From contig JALUUM010000032.1 of NCBI GenBank assembly GCA_027021365.1, positions 1-64,000 on the forward strand: 64,000 nt of DNA, written 5' to 3'. Positions within the stretch are counted from its first letter, which is position 1, and every line of letters begins with the position of its first letter. The DNA comes from Spirochaetales bacterium. GTDB taxonomy: Bacteria > Spirochaetota > Spirochaetia > SZUA-6. Position numbers and translations under genes: made by a program. Shown piece by piece: positions 54,137 to 63,063 of the stretch. Under the pieces are notes generated by a model. That model saw nothing but the letters and a program-made list of their open reading frames with translations. It made no database searches and had not been told where the DNA came from.

Positions 54137-54709
54137 ATGAAGAAACTGACGATCCTGATAGTTATAGCTATCATGATCACCTTTGTTGCTCCTGCTTTCG
54201 CAGCAGACCAGTGGGAGCTGGGGTTGTCAATAACACCTCTTCCCGGTGCACCGGAAGGAGATGACAATGTAACCCCAGGTTTCCACTTTGCTTACAACTG
54301 GTGGTACATTGCCTATGCAACATGGGACTCTATTGTGCTGCCACCATGGGTGATACAGGACTGGACAGGCTATCTAAGGCCAGGTTTTCTAAACCTGTTC
54401 GACTTGGGTGCCAGGATTACCATTGGACCGTTCCTGGGTTATGCGGAGATGGGTATAAATTACCTTTACCTGTACAAGCAGTTTGAACAGGAATTGGATA
54501 TTCCCAAGGCCGGTGCCAATATAAGAGTAGGTGCCGGAGTAAAGATGGGCTGGTGGGGTGCCAATGTTTCGCTTACATCGGTATTTCCCTCTTTTGCCGA
54601 TGTAAAGAAGGTAATTGGAGGCCTCTTTCACGAAAAGACGAGAAGCCTCGCTTTCGATGCCTTCATGAAGCAGGCGGTCCCGTCGATAAACCTGGTAATG
54701 TATTTCTAA
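54137..54709 (+). CDS. Exported beta-barrel-like outer-membrane protein
   Basis: 190 residues from ATG 54137, chosen because AAGGAGG (54124-54130) lies 6 nt before it. A cleavable signal peptide ends in APAFA-AD. The mature part is rich in Trp, Tyr and Gly in alternating patterns (YNWWYIAYATWDSIVLPPW) and ends in MYF, as in small outer-membrane barrels. The lipoprotein gene follows after 15 bp with a strong ribosome site, so the pair is likely co-expressed. The ligand is unknown. Confidence 0.75.
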   Translation: MKKLTILIVIAIMITFVAPAFAADQWELGLSITPLPGAPEGDDNVTPGFHFAYNWWYIAYATWDSIVLPPWVIQDWTGYLRPGFLNLFDLGARITIGPFLGYAEMGINYLYLYKQFEQELDIPKAGANIRVGAGVKMGWWGANVSLTSVFPSFADVKKVIGGLFHEKTRSLAFDAFMKQAVPSINLVMYF

Positions 54710-54724
54710 GGGGAGGTGATGAAG

Positions 54725-55978
54725 ATGAAGAAAAGATATTTTATTACTATAGGTTTGGTTCTTGTTTTCTCCGCTCTCCTGGTACTATCGGGTTGTGATG
54801 CGATACTCGAGGCAATGTTCCCCGAGTTTGGAGATAAACAGACAGGAGGCAACGAGGTATGGATAGAGGTGGATATAGACCCTCAGCTTGCAGACTGGAG
54901 TGGGGAAGTCTGGGGTAAAATCGAAAGTGCAAATCTGGGGCCAGGAGATCCGGATTATTATATGTATACTTTGAGCGCACCGATAGACTACCAGTATGAT
55001 CCTCAGGGTAACCCCGTACCGAAGGCGTACCTGGACTTTTGGGGAGTCCCGGGGAGCCAGGACAGGCCAAGACAGTACAAGGTTGTTGTCTGGATAGATC
55101 AGAACGGAAACCAGTGGCCAGACTGGGATGAGCCCCAGGCGCCTGCAACATGGAATAATTTCGATGAAAACGATCCAAACAACACATGGATGGACGATAC
55201 ATTCTATTTTCCAAACGAGCATGACTGGAATACAATTGGCGGTTATGCGTATCTCGGCGCAAAGGCCATGAACCTGAACTTCAATATAAAAGGCGGATTC
55301 TTTGCTATTGAAGCTGGTACACCGGGCCAGATATCTACATACTGGTTTCAGACAGAGGATCCGGATCGTCGGGTATCGCATGTGTATTACGAGATCGATG
55401 ATATGACCGGGGGTTATTGGAGTGCCCAGGATATAAACGTAGACCCACCATCATCTTCTTTCAGCATGGACGTTGATTACAGTAACCTTCCTGCGGGAGA
55501 TTACTGGTTGTATGTAAATGTAGATTTTGAAGATGGCAGTTTCTCGGGAAGGAGATACCTTGTCAGGTCAGGTACGGAAGCAGTTGAGGGAATCTACTAT
55601 GACTTAACAATCGATGTAAACCAGCTGACTACGGGACCTACGGGTATTCCGGCAAATACGGATAAGCTTTTCTGGGTTGAAATATGGCCCAATGACTTAA
55701 GCGGATGGGTGAGCCAAGATTCTCAGACCATGTTTGTGGATGATACCGGATATGTCACAATAACCGGCTTAAACGGCAATTGGCCATCACTGCAATCACT
55801 CTACTACCACAGCTATTTAGGCAGCGGTCAGGACTGGGTGAGGATAGTTATCGATATGAATGACACCGGTAGTATCGACCCCGGTGACATGGAAGCATGG
55901 ATGCCTATAAGCCTGATGTCAGGTGATACAGAATCTGTTATCGGAATCGATTCCTGGGATTTCTACCCGATATTCTAG
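54725..55978 (+). CDS. Surface lipoprotein with repeated beta-rich domains
   Basis: 417 residues from ATG 54725 (AGGGGAGG 9 nt upstream; ATG 54719 and GTG 54716 are alternatives too close to it). Signal peptide with lipobox VLSGC, so lipid-anchored. The mature part is acidic and rich in Trp, Tyr, Asp and Pro, with pieces that resemble each other: VVWIDQNGNQWPDWDEPQ and VIDMNDTGSIDPGDMEAW, both Asp-rich and possibly calcium-binding. It follows the barrel gene and ends at a terminator. Function unknown; likely an extracellular adhesin or binding protein. Confidence 0.75.
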   Translation: MKKRYFITIGLVLVFSALLVLSGCDAILEAMFPEFGDKQTGGNEVWIEVDIDPQLADWSGEVWGKIESANLGPGDPDYYMYTLSAPIDYQYDPQGNPVPKAYLDFWGVPGSQDRPRQYKVVVWIDQNGNQWPDWDEPQAPATWNNFDENDPNNTWMDDTFYFPNEHDWNTIGGYAYLGAKAMNLNFNIKGGFFAIEAGTPGQISTYWFQTEDPDRRVSHVYYEIDDMTGGYWSAQDINVDPPSSSFSMDVDYSNLPAGDYWLYVNVDFEDGSFSGRRYLVRSGTEAVEGIYYDLTIDVNQLTTGPTGIPANTDKLFWVEIWPNDLSGWVSQDSQTMFVDDTGYVTITGLNGNWPSLQSLYYHSYLGSGQDWVRIVIDMNDTGSIDPGDMEAWMPISLMSGDTESVIGIDSWDFYPIF

Positions 55979-56004
55979 GAATTCATGCAACGAAGCATGA
56001 TAAC

Positions 56005-56043
56005 AGAGGCGCTCGGACTTATGCCCGGGCGCCTCTTTTTTAT
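56005..56043 (+). terminator. Intrinsic terminator after the lipoprotein gene
   Basis: An 8-bp stem AGAGGCGC/GCGCCTCT (56005-56012 with 56029-56036), a partly paired interior, and a T run. Confidence 0.9.
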
Positions 56044-56117
56044 CTTCCGTGTTTTAAGTTGAAAAAGAAGGCCGCTTGGAATAGAATGATGCCAGAAGGA
56101 AGAGAAGGAGGCGGTTC

Positions 56118-57242
56118 GTGGAAAAGCTTTTCACCGTTCTGGCAATAAACCCCGGTTCAACTTCGACAAAGCTTGCAATCTACTCGGAAAGCGGAGAAAT
56201 CTGGCGGAAGTCCATATCCCACGATACGACACTTCTCTCCCGTTACAGGGAGGTAGCAGACCAGCTCGAGTTCCGTAAGAGGGCGGTACTGGAAAGCATA
56301 GAAGAGGTGGAAGGCTTTTCCTTGAAGGACCTGAAAGCTGTGGTAGCAAGGGGCGGGCTTTTAAGGCCGCTTAAGGGCGGTGTTTACAGGGTAAACGAGT
56401 ACATGAAGAACGATCTCCGTACGGCACGTTACGGAAGCCATGCTTCCAACTTAGGAGCATTGATCGCCGATGAAATTGCAAAGACAGTCGGTGTCGAGGC
56501 TTTCATTGTAGACCCCGTGGTAGTGGATGAACTTAGTCCCCTCGCCAGGTATTCGGGAATACCAGAGATCCCGAGAAAGTCGATATTTCACGCCTTAAAC
56601 CAGAAGGCGAGTGCCAAGAAGGCTGCAAGGGAACTGGGAAAGAGCTATGGCGAATGCAACCTGATAGTTGCTCACATGGGGGGAGGGACATCGATAGGCA
56701 TACATCACAACGGAAGGGTTGTCGATGTCAACAATGCACTGGATGGTGACGGTCCCTTCTCCATAGAGAGGGCAGGAACTGTTCCTGCCGGCGACTGGAT
56801 GCGATACGTTCTATCACACTCGCACGATGCCGCTGCACTTCAGAAGAAGCTAACCGGAAGGGGCGGGGTCGTTGCCTACCTTGGTACCAATGATGCACAG
56901 AGAATCGAAGCTGCGATAGCTGCCTACAGAAGAGGCGAAGAGGCAAACAACTCCGATGGCCTCGACGGAAAGAGATGCCTCGAGGTAATGCAGGCTCTCT
57001 GTTATCAGATTTCGAGGGAAATAGCATCCCTTGCGGCTGTTGTGAATGGTAAGGTGGATGCCGTTGTATTGACGGGCGGTCTTGCAAGGTCTGATTTCGT
57101 GGTATCAGAGATAAAGAATCGGGTCTCTTTTCTCGGAAGGGTTATAGTTTATCCGGGAGAGAATGAACTTCAGGCCCTCTCCGAGGGTGTTATTGAGGCC
57201 CTCAAGGGAAACGAGGAAATCCAGGAGTACTGCCCTTCATAG
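56118..57242 (+). CDS. buk: Butyrate kinase (acetokinase family)
   Basis: 374 residues, family length about 355-375. GTG start with AAGGAGG upstream. Motifs: LAINPGSTSTKLAIY, VARGGLLRPLKGGVYRVN, AHMGGGTSIGIHHNGRVVDV, and VLTGGLARSDFVV. It makes butyrate and ATP from butyryl phosphate in fermentation, or runs in reverse. The usual partner ptb (phosphotransbutyrylase) is not next to it in this window. Branched-chain acyl substrates are also possible. Confidence 0.9.
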   Translation: MEKLFTVLAINPGSTSTKLAIYSESGEIWRKSISHDTTLLSRYREVADQLEFRKRAVLESIEEVEGFSLKDLKAVVARGGLLRPLKGGVYRVNEYMKNDLRTARYGSHASNLGALIADEIAKTVGVEAFIVDPVVVDELSPLARYSGIPEIPRKSIFHALNQKASAKKAARELGKSYGECNLIVAHMGGGTSIGIHHNGRVVDVNNALDGDGPFSIERAGTVPAGDWMRYVLSHSHDAAALQKKLTGRGGVVAYLGTNDAQRIEAAIAAYRRGEEANNSDGLDGKRCLEVMQALCYQISREIASLAAVVNGKVDAVVLTGGLARSDFVVSEIKNRVSFLGRVIVYPGENELQALSEGVIEALKGNEEIQEYCPS

Positions 57243-57283
57243 GTAAAGGGATACACAGATACGCAGGCAGAGAGGAAGTTAAA

Positions 57284-57808
57284 ATGGAAAATGTGATTTA
57301 CAAGAGAAAAATCCATGTGGTAAACAAGAAGCTGCAGTACAGGCTTATAGCATTTGTGCTGTTCATGATTCTCTTCTCGCTCGTCGTTTTTACGGGAGGT
57401 CTGCTGTTGTATTACTGGGTTGAGTACATGTACGGCGACAACCTCTTTAAAGAGGTTATAACGATTCACAAACAGGTAACAGAGGTGAGGGTTGTAGAGG
57501 AAAACGGAGTTAAAAAGACAGTTCGGGTAACCACCACGAGGGATATCCCGGGAGTGAACAGGTTGGAGATAATACTACCCCCCTTACTGATAAACAACCT
57601 CGTGATAATGGTTCTCCTTGCAATTTTCGGAATTTACTATACAAACAGGATAGCCGGTCCTGTTTACAGAATGGAAAAGGATATTGAAAAGATGTTGAGA
57701 GGCGAGAGGGGTGTAAGGGTACGTTTGAGAAAGGGAGATCATTTTACAAGCCTTTCAGAAAAACTCAATATACTTCTCGATGAGTTTGAAAAAACAAAAA
57801 ATGGGTGA
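57284..57808 (+). CDS. Two-helix membrane protein with HAMP-like segment
   Basis: 174 residues. A basic N-terminus, a helix (about 24-45), an extracytoplasmic loop of about 60 residues and a second helix (about 100-120). A short cytoplasmic HAMP-like stretch follows (NRIAGPVYRMEKDIEKMLRGE), with conserved Pro and helix pattern. It lacks any signalling domain after HAMP. It looks like the sensor half of a chemoreceptor or kinase, probably acting with a partner. Unknown function. Confidence 0.72.
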   Translation: MENVIYKRKIHVVNKKLQYRLIAFVLFMILFSLVVFTGGLLLYYWVEYMYGDNLFKEVITIHKQVTEVRVVEENGVKKTVRVTTTRDIPGVNRLEIILPPLLINNLVIMVLLAIFGIYYTNRIAGPVYRMEKDIEKMLRGERGVRVRLRKGDHFTSLSEKLNILLDEFEKTKNG

Positions 57809-57851
57809 GATTTTTATAGATTTTTTGGCATAACCTGTCGATTTTTTATCT

Positions 57852-58289
57852 ATGAAGAGCATAATTTTTTTCATCGCAATAATCATTATAATAATCCTTG
57901 CCGTGCCTGCATTTGCAGAGAGTCCTGCAATCTATACTGCCGATTCCAATGCCGACGGCAAGCCTGACCAGTGGTATGACATGGAAAACAACGAGATAAG
58001 GCACATGGAAATGGACAGGAATTTCGACGGAAAGGTCGATTACCTTGCAGACTACAGCAAGGATGGGAAGTTGAAGCGCGAGGAGATGGACTACAACTAC
58101 GACGGTAGGATGGATGATTTCTATTTCTACGACGATGAGGGGGTTCTTGTCCGGGAGGAAATAGATTCCAATTTCGACGGAAAGACTGATATATGGATAT
58201 ACCTCTACAAGGGAATCTACATAAAAAAATACGAAAAGGATACGGACTTCGACGGTAAGCCAGATGTTATAAAGGATTACGAGAAGTAG
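57852..58289 (+). CDS. Exported protein with EF-hand-like calcium repeats
   Basis: 145 residues. Signal peptide ending AVPAFA-ES. The mature part has five DxNxDGxxD-type loops (DSNADGKPD, DRNFDGKVD, DYNYDGRMD, DSNFDGKTD, DTDFDGKPD) spaced about 20-25 residues apart, resembling the calcium-binding loops of EF-hands and thrombospondin type 3 repeats. It is probably a secreted or periplasmic calcium-binding protein. Follows the HAMP-like gene and precedes rlmB by 11 bp. Confidence 0.8.
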   Translation: MKSIIFFIAIIIIIILAVPAFAESPAIYTADSNADGKPDQWYDMENNEIRHMEMDRNFDGKVDYLADYSKDGKLKREEMDYNYDGRMDDFYFYDDEGVLVREEIDSNFDGKTDIWIYLYKGIYIKKYEKDTDFDGKPDVIKDYEK

Positions 58290-58300
58290 GTAATTCTGAT

Positions 58301-59044
58301 TTGAACATATACGGTTACCATTCGATAGAGGAACGCCTTAAGCTTGGAAGGATTTCAGGGATACTCAAAATTTCAAGGGAGAATTCAAGGATACACCGTC
58401 TAATCGGGCTTGCCAGGAGAATCGAGCTACCGGTGGAAAGGGTATCAGAAAATGAGTTGACAAGGCTTGCCGGGGGTGAAAACCACAGGGGGGCTCTTCT
58501 GGTTCTCTTCGAGGATAGAGGGACAGTCAAGGGAAAAACCAAGTATCGATCTTTGAAGGAGAAGCTCAAGGAGATTGAAAGTGACAATTCCCTGGTAATC
58601 CTCCTCGATGGCATAACTGATCCTCAGAACCTCGGCTCCATTCTCCGCAGCGCGGATCAGTTTGCAGTGGATATGGTAATCCTCCCCTCCAGGAGAAGTG
58701 CGGAGGATGGCCCAACGGTATCGAAGGTCTCATCCGGTGCAGACAGTTACGTGGATATGGTAGTTGCGGTAAACCTGAATCGTGCCATGGAGGAACTGAA
58801 AAGTGAAGGATACTGGGTCTATGGTGCAGACATGGATGGCAAGCCGATTGACAGGGTCGATTTACGTGGCAGGGTTGCAATTGTCATGGGAAGCGAGGGA
58901 AGGGGACTTCACAGGCTGGTACGGGAGAGGTGTGATGAAATAGTTGCCATTCCTGCAAGGGGACACGTGGATTCCTTTAATGTGGGAGTTGCAGCAGGGA
59001 TAATCATGTACGAGGTAAGAAGGCAACAGGGCTTTGAAATGTAG
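58301..59044 (+). CDS. rlmB: 23S rRNA (guanosine-2'-O)-methyltransferase, TrmH/RlmB family
   Basis: 247 residues, TTG start. The SPOUT motifs are ILLDGITDPQNLGSILRSADQF (N-terminal motif 1 in part), MGSEGRGLHRLVRERCDE and IPARGHVDSFNVGVAAGIIMYE, forming the trefoil knot that binds SAM. The N-terminal L30e-like RNA-binding part is present. It methylates a 23S rRNA guanosine (G2251 in E. coli) or a tRNA site. Confidence 0.9.
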   Translation: MNIYGYHSIEERLKLGRISGILKISRENSRIHRLIGLARRIELPVERVSENELTRLAGGENHRGALLVLFEDRGTVKGKTKYRSLKEKLKEIESDNSLVILLDGITDPQNLGSILRSADQFAVDMVILPSRRSAEDGPTVSKVSSGADSYVDMVVAVNLNRAMEELKSEGYWVYGADMDGKPIDRVDLRGRVAIVMGSEGRGLHRLVRERCDEIVAIPARGHVDSFNVGVAAGIIMYEVRRQQGFEM

Positions 59045-59101
59045 GTGCCCGTAGGGATGGCTGTAAGGATGATTTTAACTGTCCGCTTGCTCGGTCAACA
59101 C

Positions 59102-59509
59102 TCAAGCCTCTTTCATTTTAAGGATTCTTTCTGCAAGCAAAACGGCATTCAAGAGGCCCTGTTTCCCTATTCCCATGGTGGCAACAGGAACGCCCTTCGG
59201 AAGCTGGCTTATGGAGAGAAGCGCATCTATCCCCGATAGCTCACCTGCAACCAGGGGAACCCCGATTACCGGTAACCTGGTTTTGGCGGCAACTATTCCC
59301 GGGAGAGCAGCAGAGAGGCCGGCAGCAGCTATTACCAACCTGAAATCACCTTCTCTCGATTCAAGGAAACTTAAGAGGTCATCGAGGTTCCTGTGGGCAG
59401 AGAAAACATGAAGCTCGTAACTCAATTTCCTCTCCTCCAGGAGTTCAAGAGCCGGAAGCACCCTCTCTCTGTCCGAATTCGAGCCTATAAGAAAAAGAAG
59501 GTCAGTCAT
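59102..59509 (-). CDS. purE: PurE-like AIR carboxylase
   Basis: 135 residues, slightly shorter than typical PurE (about 160). Motifs: FLIGSNSDRERVL, VFSAHRNLDDLL (canonical SAHRTP is changed) and AGLSAALPGIVAAKT. It lies last in the purine operon, 30 bp after purD, which supports the role. Class I (uses N5-CAIR with PurK) versus class II (uses CO2) cannot be decided; purK is not in the window. Confidence 0.82.
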   Translation of the reverse strand: MTDLLFLIGSNSDRERVLPALELLEERKLSYELHVFSAHRNLDDLLSFLESREGDFRLVIAAAGLSAALPGIVAAKTRLPVIGVPLVAGELSGIDALLSISQLPKGVPVATMGIGKQGLLNAVLLAERILKMKEA

Positions 59510-59539
59510 TTCCTTGATCCATCTCCTTGATCAAATTCT

Positions 59540-60808
59540 TTAATCGACAAAAAATTTCTTTCCTATGTCTCTTCTGTACCAGGCACCCTGGAATTTCACC
59601 TCTTCTACTGCCTGGTAGGCCGTAGCTGCGGCAGTAATAGTGTCCCTTCCAAGCCCGACCACGGTAAAACACCTCCCACCGCCTGTGAGTATCCTTCCGC
59701 TCTCGTCCCTCACCGTTGAGGAGTGGAAGACAAGGACCTCTTCCCCTCCGGTCCGAGGGCACCTTGGCAAAGATTCCACCTCTATTCCCTTTCTGTAACT
59801 ACCCGGATACCCATCGGCAGCTACAACGACTCCCAGTGCCGAACTGTCCTTTACCTTCACCGTAATCGTATCGAGGTTTCCATTTATAATGGCATCGGAC
59901 AGGTTCCCAATGTCATTCTCTATCAGAGGAAGCAGTACCTGGGTCTCCGGGTCACCAAGCCTAACGTTGAACTCGAGTACCTTCGGTCCATCCTCCGTTA
60001 TCATGAGGCCAAAGTAGAGAATACCGGTATATGTAATGCCTTCCTCTTCCAGGGCCCGGAAAACCGGTTTCACGATTCTGTCTGTTATGTTCTTCCTGAG
60101 CTTCGTATCCACCCAGGGCACGGGACAAATGGAACCCATTCCTCCCGTATTCGGCCCCTTATCGCCATCATGGGCCTTCTTGAAATCGGAACATGGTGGG
60201 AGAATAGATTGATGCTTGCCGTCGGAGAGAACAAAAATCGAAACCTCGAAGCCTTCGAGGTACTCCTCCACAATCAGCCTGTCATCCGAAAGGATGTTAA
60301 GCCCGAAGTCGATTGCCTCTCTCCTGCTGTCTGTAACCAAAACGCCCTTTCCCCCGGCAAGCCCACTCTTCTTTATCACGAAGACTTCCTTGCCGTCGTT
60401 TTCTTCGATATATCCCTTGAATTCTTCGGGATCATCGAATTCGACTGACAAGGCGGTAGGGATACCGTGTCTGTGAAGAAAGTCCTTTGCATAGGCCTTG
60501 CTCGATTCGAGCATTGCAGCCCGTTTTTTCGGCCCGATCACCGGAATTCCTGCATTCTCGAGGAAGTCTGCGATTCCTTTAGCAAGCGGAGTCTCGGGGC
60601 CAACGAAGACGGTGTTTATCCTGTTTTTCCTGCATGCATCTAGAATCCCGTCAAAGTCATCCGTTGAAATTCCGCCGATATTTACGGCGATTTCTTGCGT
60701 TCCGGCATTCCCGGGCAGCGCAAAGAGGCCTGCGATTCTCCTGCTCTGCGAGAACTTCCAGGCAATAGCGTGCTCCCTTGCTCCGGAACCTATTACTAGT
60801 ACTCTCAA
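59540..60808 (-). CDS. purD: Phosphoribosylamine--glycine ligase
   Basis: 422 residues, TTG start after GGGGAGGAG at 8 nt. Motifs: VIGSGAREHAIAWKF (N-domain), FVGPETPLAKGIADFL, ATP-grasp VIKKSGLAGGKGVLV and the metal-binding LEFNVRLGDPETQVLLP. It makes GAR in step 2 of purine synthesis. It follows purH after 64 bp on the same strand and is followed by purE. Confidence 0.95.
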   Translation of the reverse strand: MRVLVIGSGAREHAIAWKFSQSRRIAGLFALPGNAGTQEIAVNIGGISTDDFDGILDACRKNRINTVFVGPETPLAKGIADFLENAGIPVIGPKKRAAMLESSKAYAKDFLHRHGIPTALSVEFDDPEEFKGYIEENDGKEVFVIKKSGLAGGKGVLVTDSRREAIDFGLNILSDDRLIVEEYLEGFEVSIFVLSDGKHQSILPPCSDFKKAHDGDKGPNTGGMGSICPVPWVDTKLRKNITDRIVKPVFRALEEEGITYTGILYFGLMITEDGPKVLEFNVRLGDPETQVLLPLIENDIGNLSDAIINGNLDTITVKVKDSSALGVVVAADGYPGSYRKGIEVESLPRCPRTGGEEVLVFHSSTVRDESGRILTGGGRCFTVVGLGRDTITAAATAYQAVEEVKFQGAWYRRDIGKKFFVD

Positions 60809-60872
60809 AAACTGTTCTCCTCCCCTTTTTAATATATTCTAAATATCATTACAACCAGCAATCAATCAGCAA

Positions 60873-62495
60873 TCAATGCCTGAAGTGCCTCGTTCCCGTA
60901 AAGACCATGGCCATGCCATGCTTTTCTGCCTCTTCGATGCTCTCTGAGTCTCGAATGGAACCTCCCGGTTGAATAATGGCTGTACATCCGTTTTCTGCGG
61001 CAATCCTTACCGAATCGGAGAATGGGAAGAATCCGTCCGATGCCAAAACGAAATTGGCCGGGGGATTCTTCATGTTATTCCTGTAGTTCAAAGCAATTTC
61101 CAGTGCACCAACCCTGTTGGGCTGGCCGGATCCGATTCCCGCCGTTGCCCCGTTACGGGCAAGTACGATACCGTTCGATTTGACCATTCTGCATACATTG
61201 TAGGCAAAGAGAAGGTCATGTAGCTCCCCTTCCGTTGGCTTTCGTGAGGTGACTGCCTCTGTCTTAACTGCACTCTCAAGCTTGTCGCTCTCCTGAAGGA
61301 GGATCAGAGGCCCGGCACTTCTAAAATCCCACTTTGCAGAAACATCCGGTTTGCCGGTAAGTATCCTTAAGTTTTTCTTTTTTCCCAGAATCTCAAGGGC
61401 TTCTTCAGAGACAGACGGGGCAATAAGCACCTCGAAGAAGAAATCTGCAAGCTCTTTTGCAAGCTCTACCGTAACCTCCCTGTTGAAGGCAAAGATACCC
61501 CCGAAGGGAGAAACGGGGTCCGAGGCAAGTGCCCTTCGGTAGTTGTCGGTGAGGTTGTCTCCTATTGCCACTCCGCAGGGTATCTGGTGTTTCAGAAGAA
61601 CGGCTGCCGGTTCACCGAAGGAGTCTGCAAGTTCCGCCGCAACCTGCGAGTCGAGGATGTTGTTGTACGAAAGCTGCTTCCCTTGAAGCTGTTTCAGCCC
61701 GAGAATCCCTCTCCCGGCCGAGTTGCCCGGGCCTTCCAGTGAAGAGGCGGCCTTCCTGTAAACGAAGGCCCTCTGGTGCGGGTTTTCGCCGTACCTCGGT
61801 ACGAAAATATTTTCAAGAAAAAGGTTGATACTTTCCACCGCCTCCTCTGTGTCCTCACCTGCAGAGGCGATCGCACTCAAAGCGGAAGAAATCAATGTGT
61901 CGTATCGGGCCGTGGCAGTGAAAGCCTTGACGGCAAGCCTGAAACGTTCTTCCTCCGAAATATCATGGCCGGCATCCAGCTTTTCTGCCATTACCTTATA
62001 ATCGGCAGGGTCGGTAATCGTTACCACTGAGGCGTAGTTCTTTGAGGCGGCCCTCAAGATCGCTACCCCGCCGATGTCTATATTCTCTATGAGTTCGGAA
62101 AGCTCTTCCCTGTCAGATAGTGAGAGCCGTGGTTTTTTGGCTAATGTTTTTTCAAGAACATCTCCGAATGGGTAGAGGTTACAGATAACGAAGTCGATCG
62201 GGCCGATATTCTTACCTGCAAGCTGGTCCATGTGTTTGGGATTCTTTCTGTCGGCAAGTATTCCCGCATGGATAACGGGATGAAGTGTCTTTACCCGTCC
62301 ATCGAGGACCTCGGGGAAACCTGTCACATCCTCTACCATAGTCACTTCGATTCCCCTGGAGGAGAGGTACCTGGCCGTTCCTCCGGTGGAAAGGATCTGG
62401 TAGCCCCTGCTTGCAAGGGCGGAGGCAATGGTTTCCAGGCCGGTTTTGTTCCAGACACTTATCAGGGCATAGGCCCCCGATTTTTTCTCATTCAT
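60873..62495 (-). CDS. purH: Bifunctional AICAR transformylase / IMP cyclohydrolase
   Basis: 540 residues. The N-terminal IMP cyclohydrolase domain (about 1-200) has GYQILSTGGTARYLSSRG and FPEVLDGRVKTLHPVIHAG. The C-terminal transformylase domain has LLKHQIPCGVAIGDN, in which the catalytic Lys-His pair is kept but the usual Asn before Pro-Cys-Gly is Ile. It performs the last two steps to IMP. Its start overlaps the purN end by 8 bp. Confidence 0.94.
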   Translation of the reverse strand: MNEKKSGAYALISVWNKTGLETIASALASRGYQILSTGGTARYLSSRGIEVTMVEDVTGFPEVLDGRVKTLHPVIHAGILADRKNPKHMDQLAGKNIGPIDFVICNLYPFGDVLEKTLAKKPRLSLSDREELSELIENIDIGGVAILRAASKNYASVVTITDPADYKVMAEKLDAGHDISEEERFRLAVKAFTATARYDTLISSALSAIASAGEDTEEAVESINLFLENIFVPRYGENPHQRAFVYRKAASSLEGPGNSAGRGILGLKQLQGKQLSYNNILDSQVAAELADSFGEPAAVLLKHQIPCGVAIGDNLTDNYRRALASDPVSPFGGIFAFNREVTVELAKELADFFFEVLIAPSVSEEALEILGKKKNLRILTGKPDVSAKWDFRSAGPLILLQESDKLESAVKTEAVTSRKPTEGELHDLLFAYNVCRMVKSNGIVLARNGATAGIGSGQPNRVGALEIALNYRNNMKNPPANFVLASDGFFPFSDSVRIAAENGCTAIIQPGGSIRDSESIEEAEKHGMAMVFTGTRHFRH

Positions 62496-63063
62496 TTGAA
62501 TCTCCTATATCATCGAGCAGTTTTTTGACGACCTCAGGATAGTATAAATGTTCCATTCTGTGAATATGTTCTTCCACCTCAGTAAGAGTTTCTTTTCCGT
62601 TTCTTTGGAATGATTTCTGAAGTATTATGGGGCCGGTATCCACACCCGAGTCCACGAAGTGAATCGTTATCCCGAGTTCCATGTCTCCCGCCCGGTAGCT
62701 TCTCTCTATTGCATTGGTTCCGGGATATTTTGGAAGGAGTGCCGGGTGGATATTTAGTATCCTCTTTCTGTAACGTTCGGTAAAATGTGGTGTAAGTATC
62801 TTCATCCAGCCTGCAAGCACTATGAGATCTATTCTATGTTTTTCCACGAGGCCGATTATTTCTTCTTCAACCTTTTCTCTCTCTGCTTTCCTGTAATCCA
62901 CAGTATAGACCGGTATCCCAAACTTCTTTGCCCTCTCTATCACCCTTGCTCCCCTCTTGTTGCAAAGGAGAAACTCGATCCTGTGGAGGGTGCCCTGAAG
63001 TTTCGATGCAATGGCCTCGAAGTTGGAACCGTTGCCAGAGGCAAAGACTGCTATCTTAGCCAT
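62488..63063 (-). CDS. purN: GAR transformylase (formyl-THF dependent)
   Basis: 191 residues. The N-terminal loop is FASGNGSNFEAIA; the catalytic residues lie in ILNIHPALLPKYPG (Asn, His) and ITIHFVDSGVDTGPII (Asp). It formylates GAR using 10-formyl-THF. The gene overlaps purM by 8 bp and purH by 8 bp, so the three are translationally coupled. Confidence 0.94.
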   Translation of the reverse strand: MAKIAVFASGNGSNFEAIASKLQGTLHRIEFLLCNKRGARVIERAKKFGIPVYTVDYRKAEREKVEEEIIGLVEKHRIDLIVLAGWMKILTPHFTERYRKRILNIHPALLPKYPGTNAIERSYRAGDMELGITIHFVDSGVDTGPIILQKSFQRNGKETLTEVEEHIHRMEHLYYPEVVKKLLDDIGDSNE

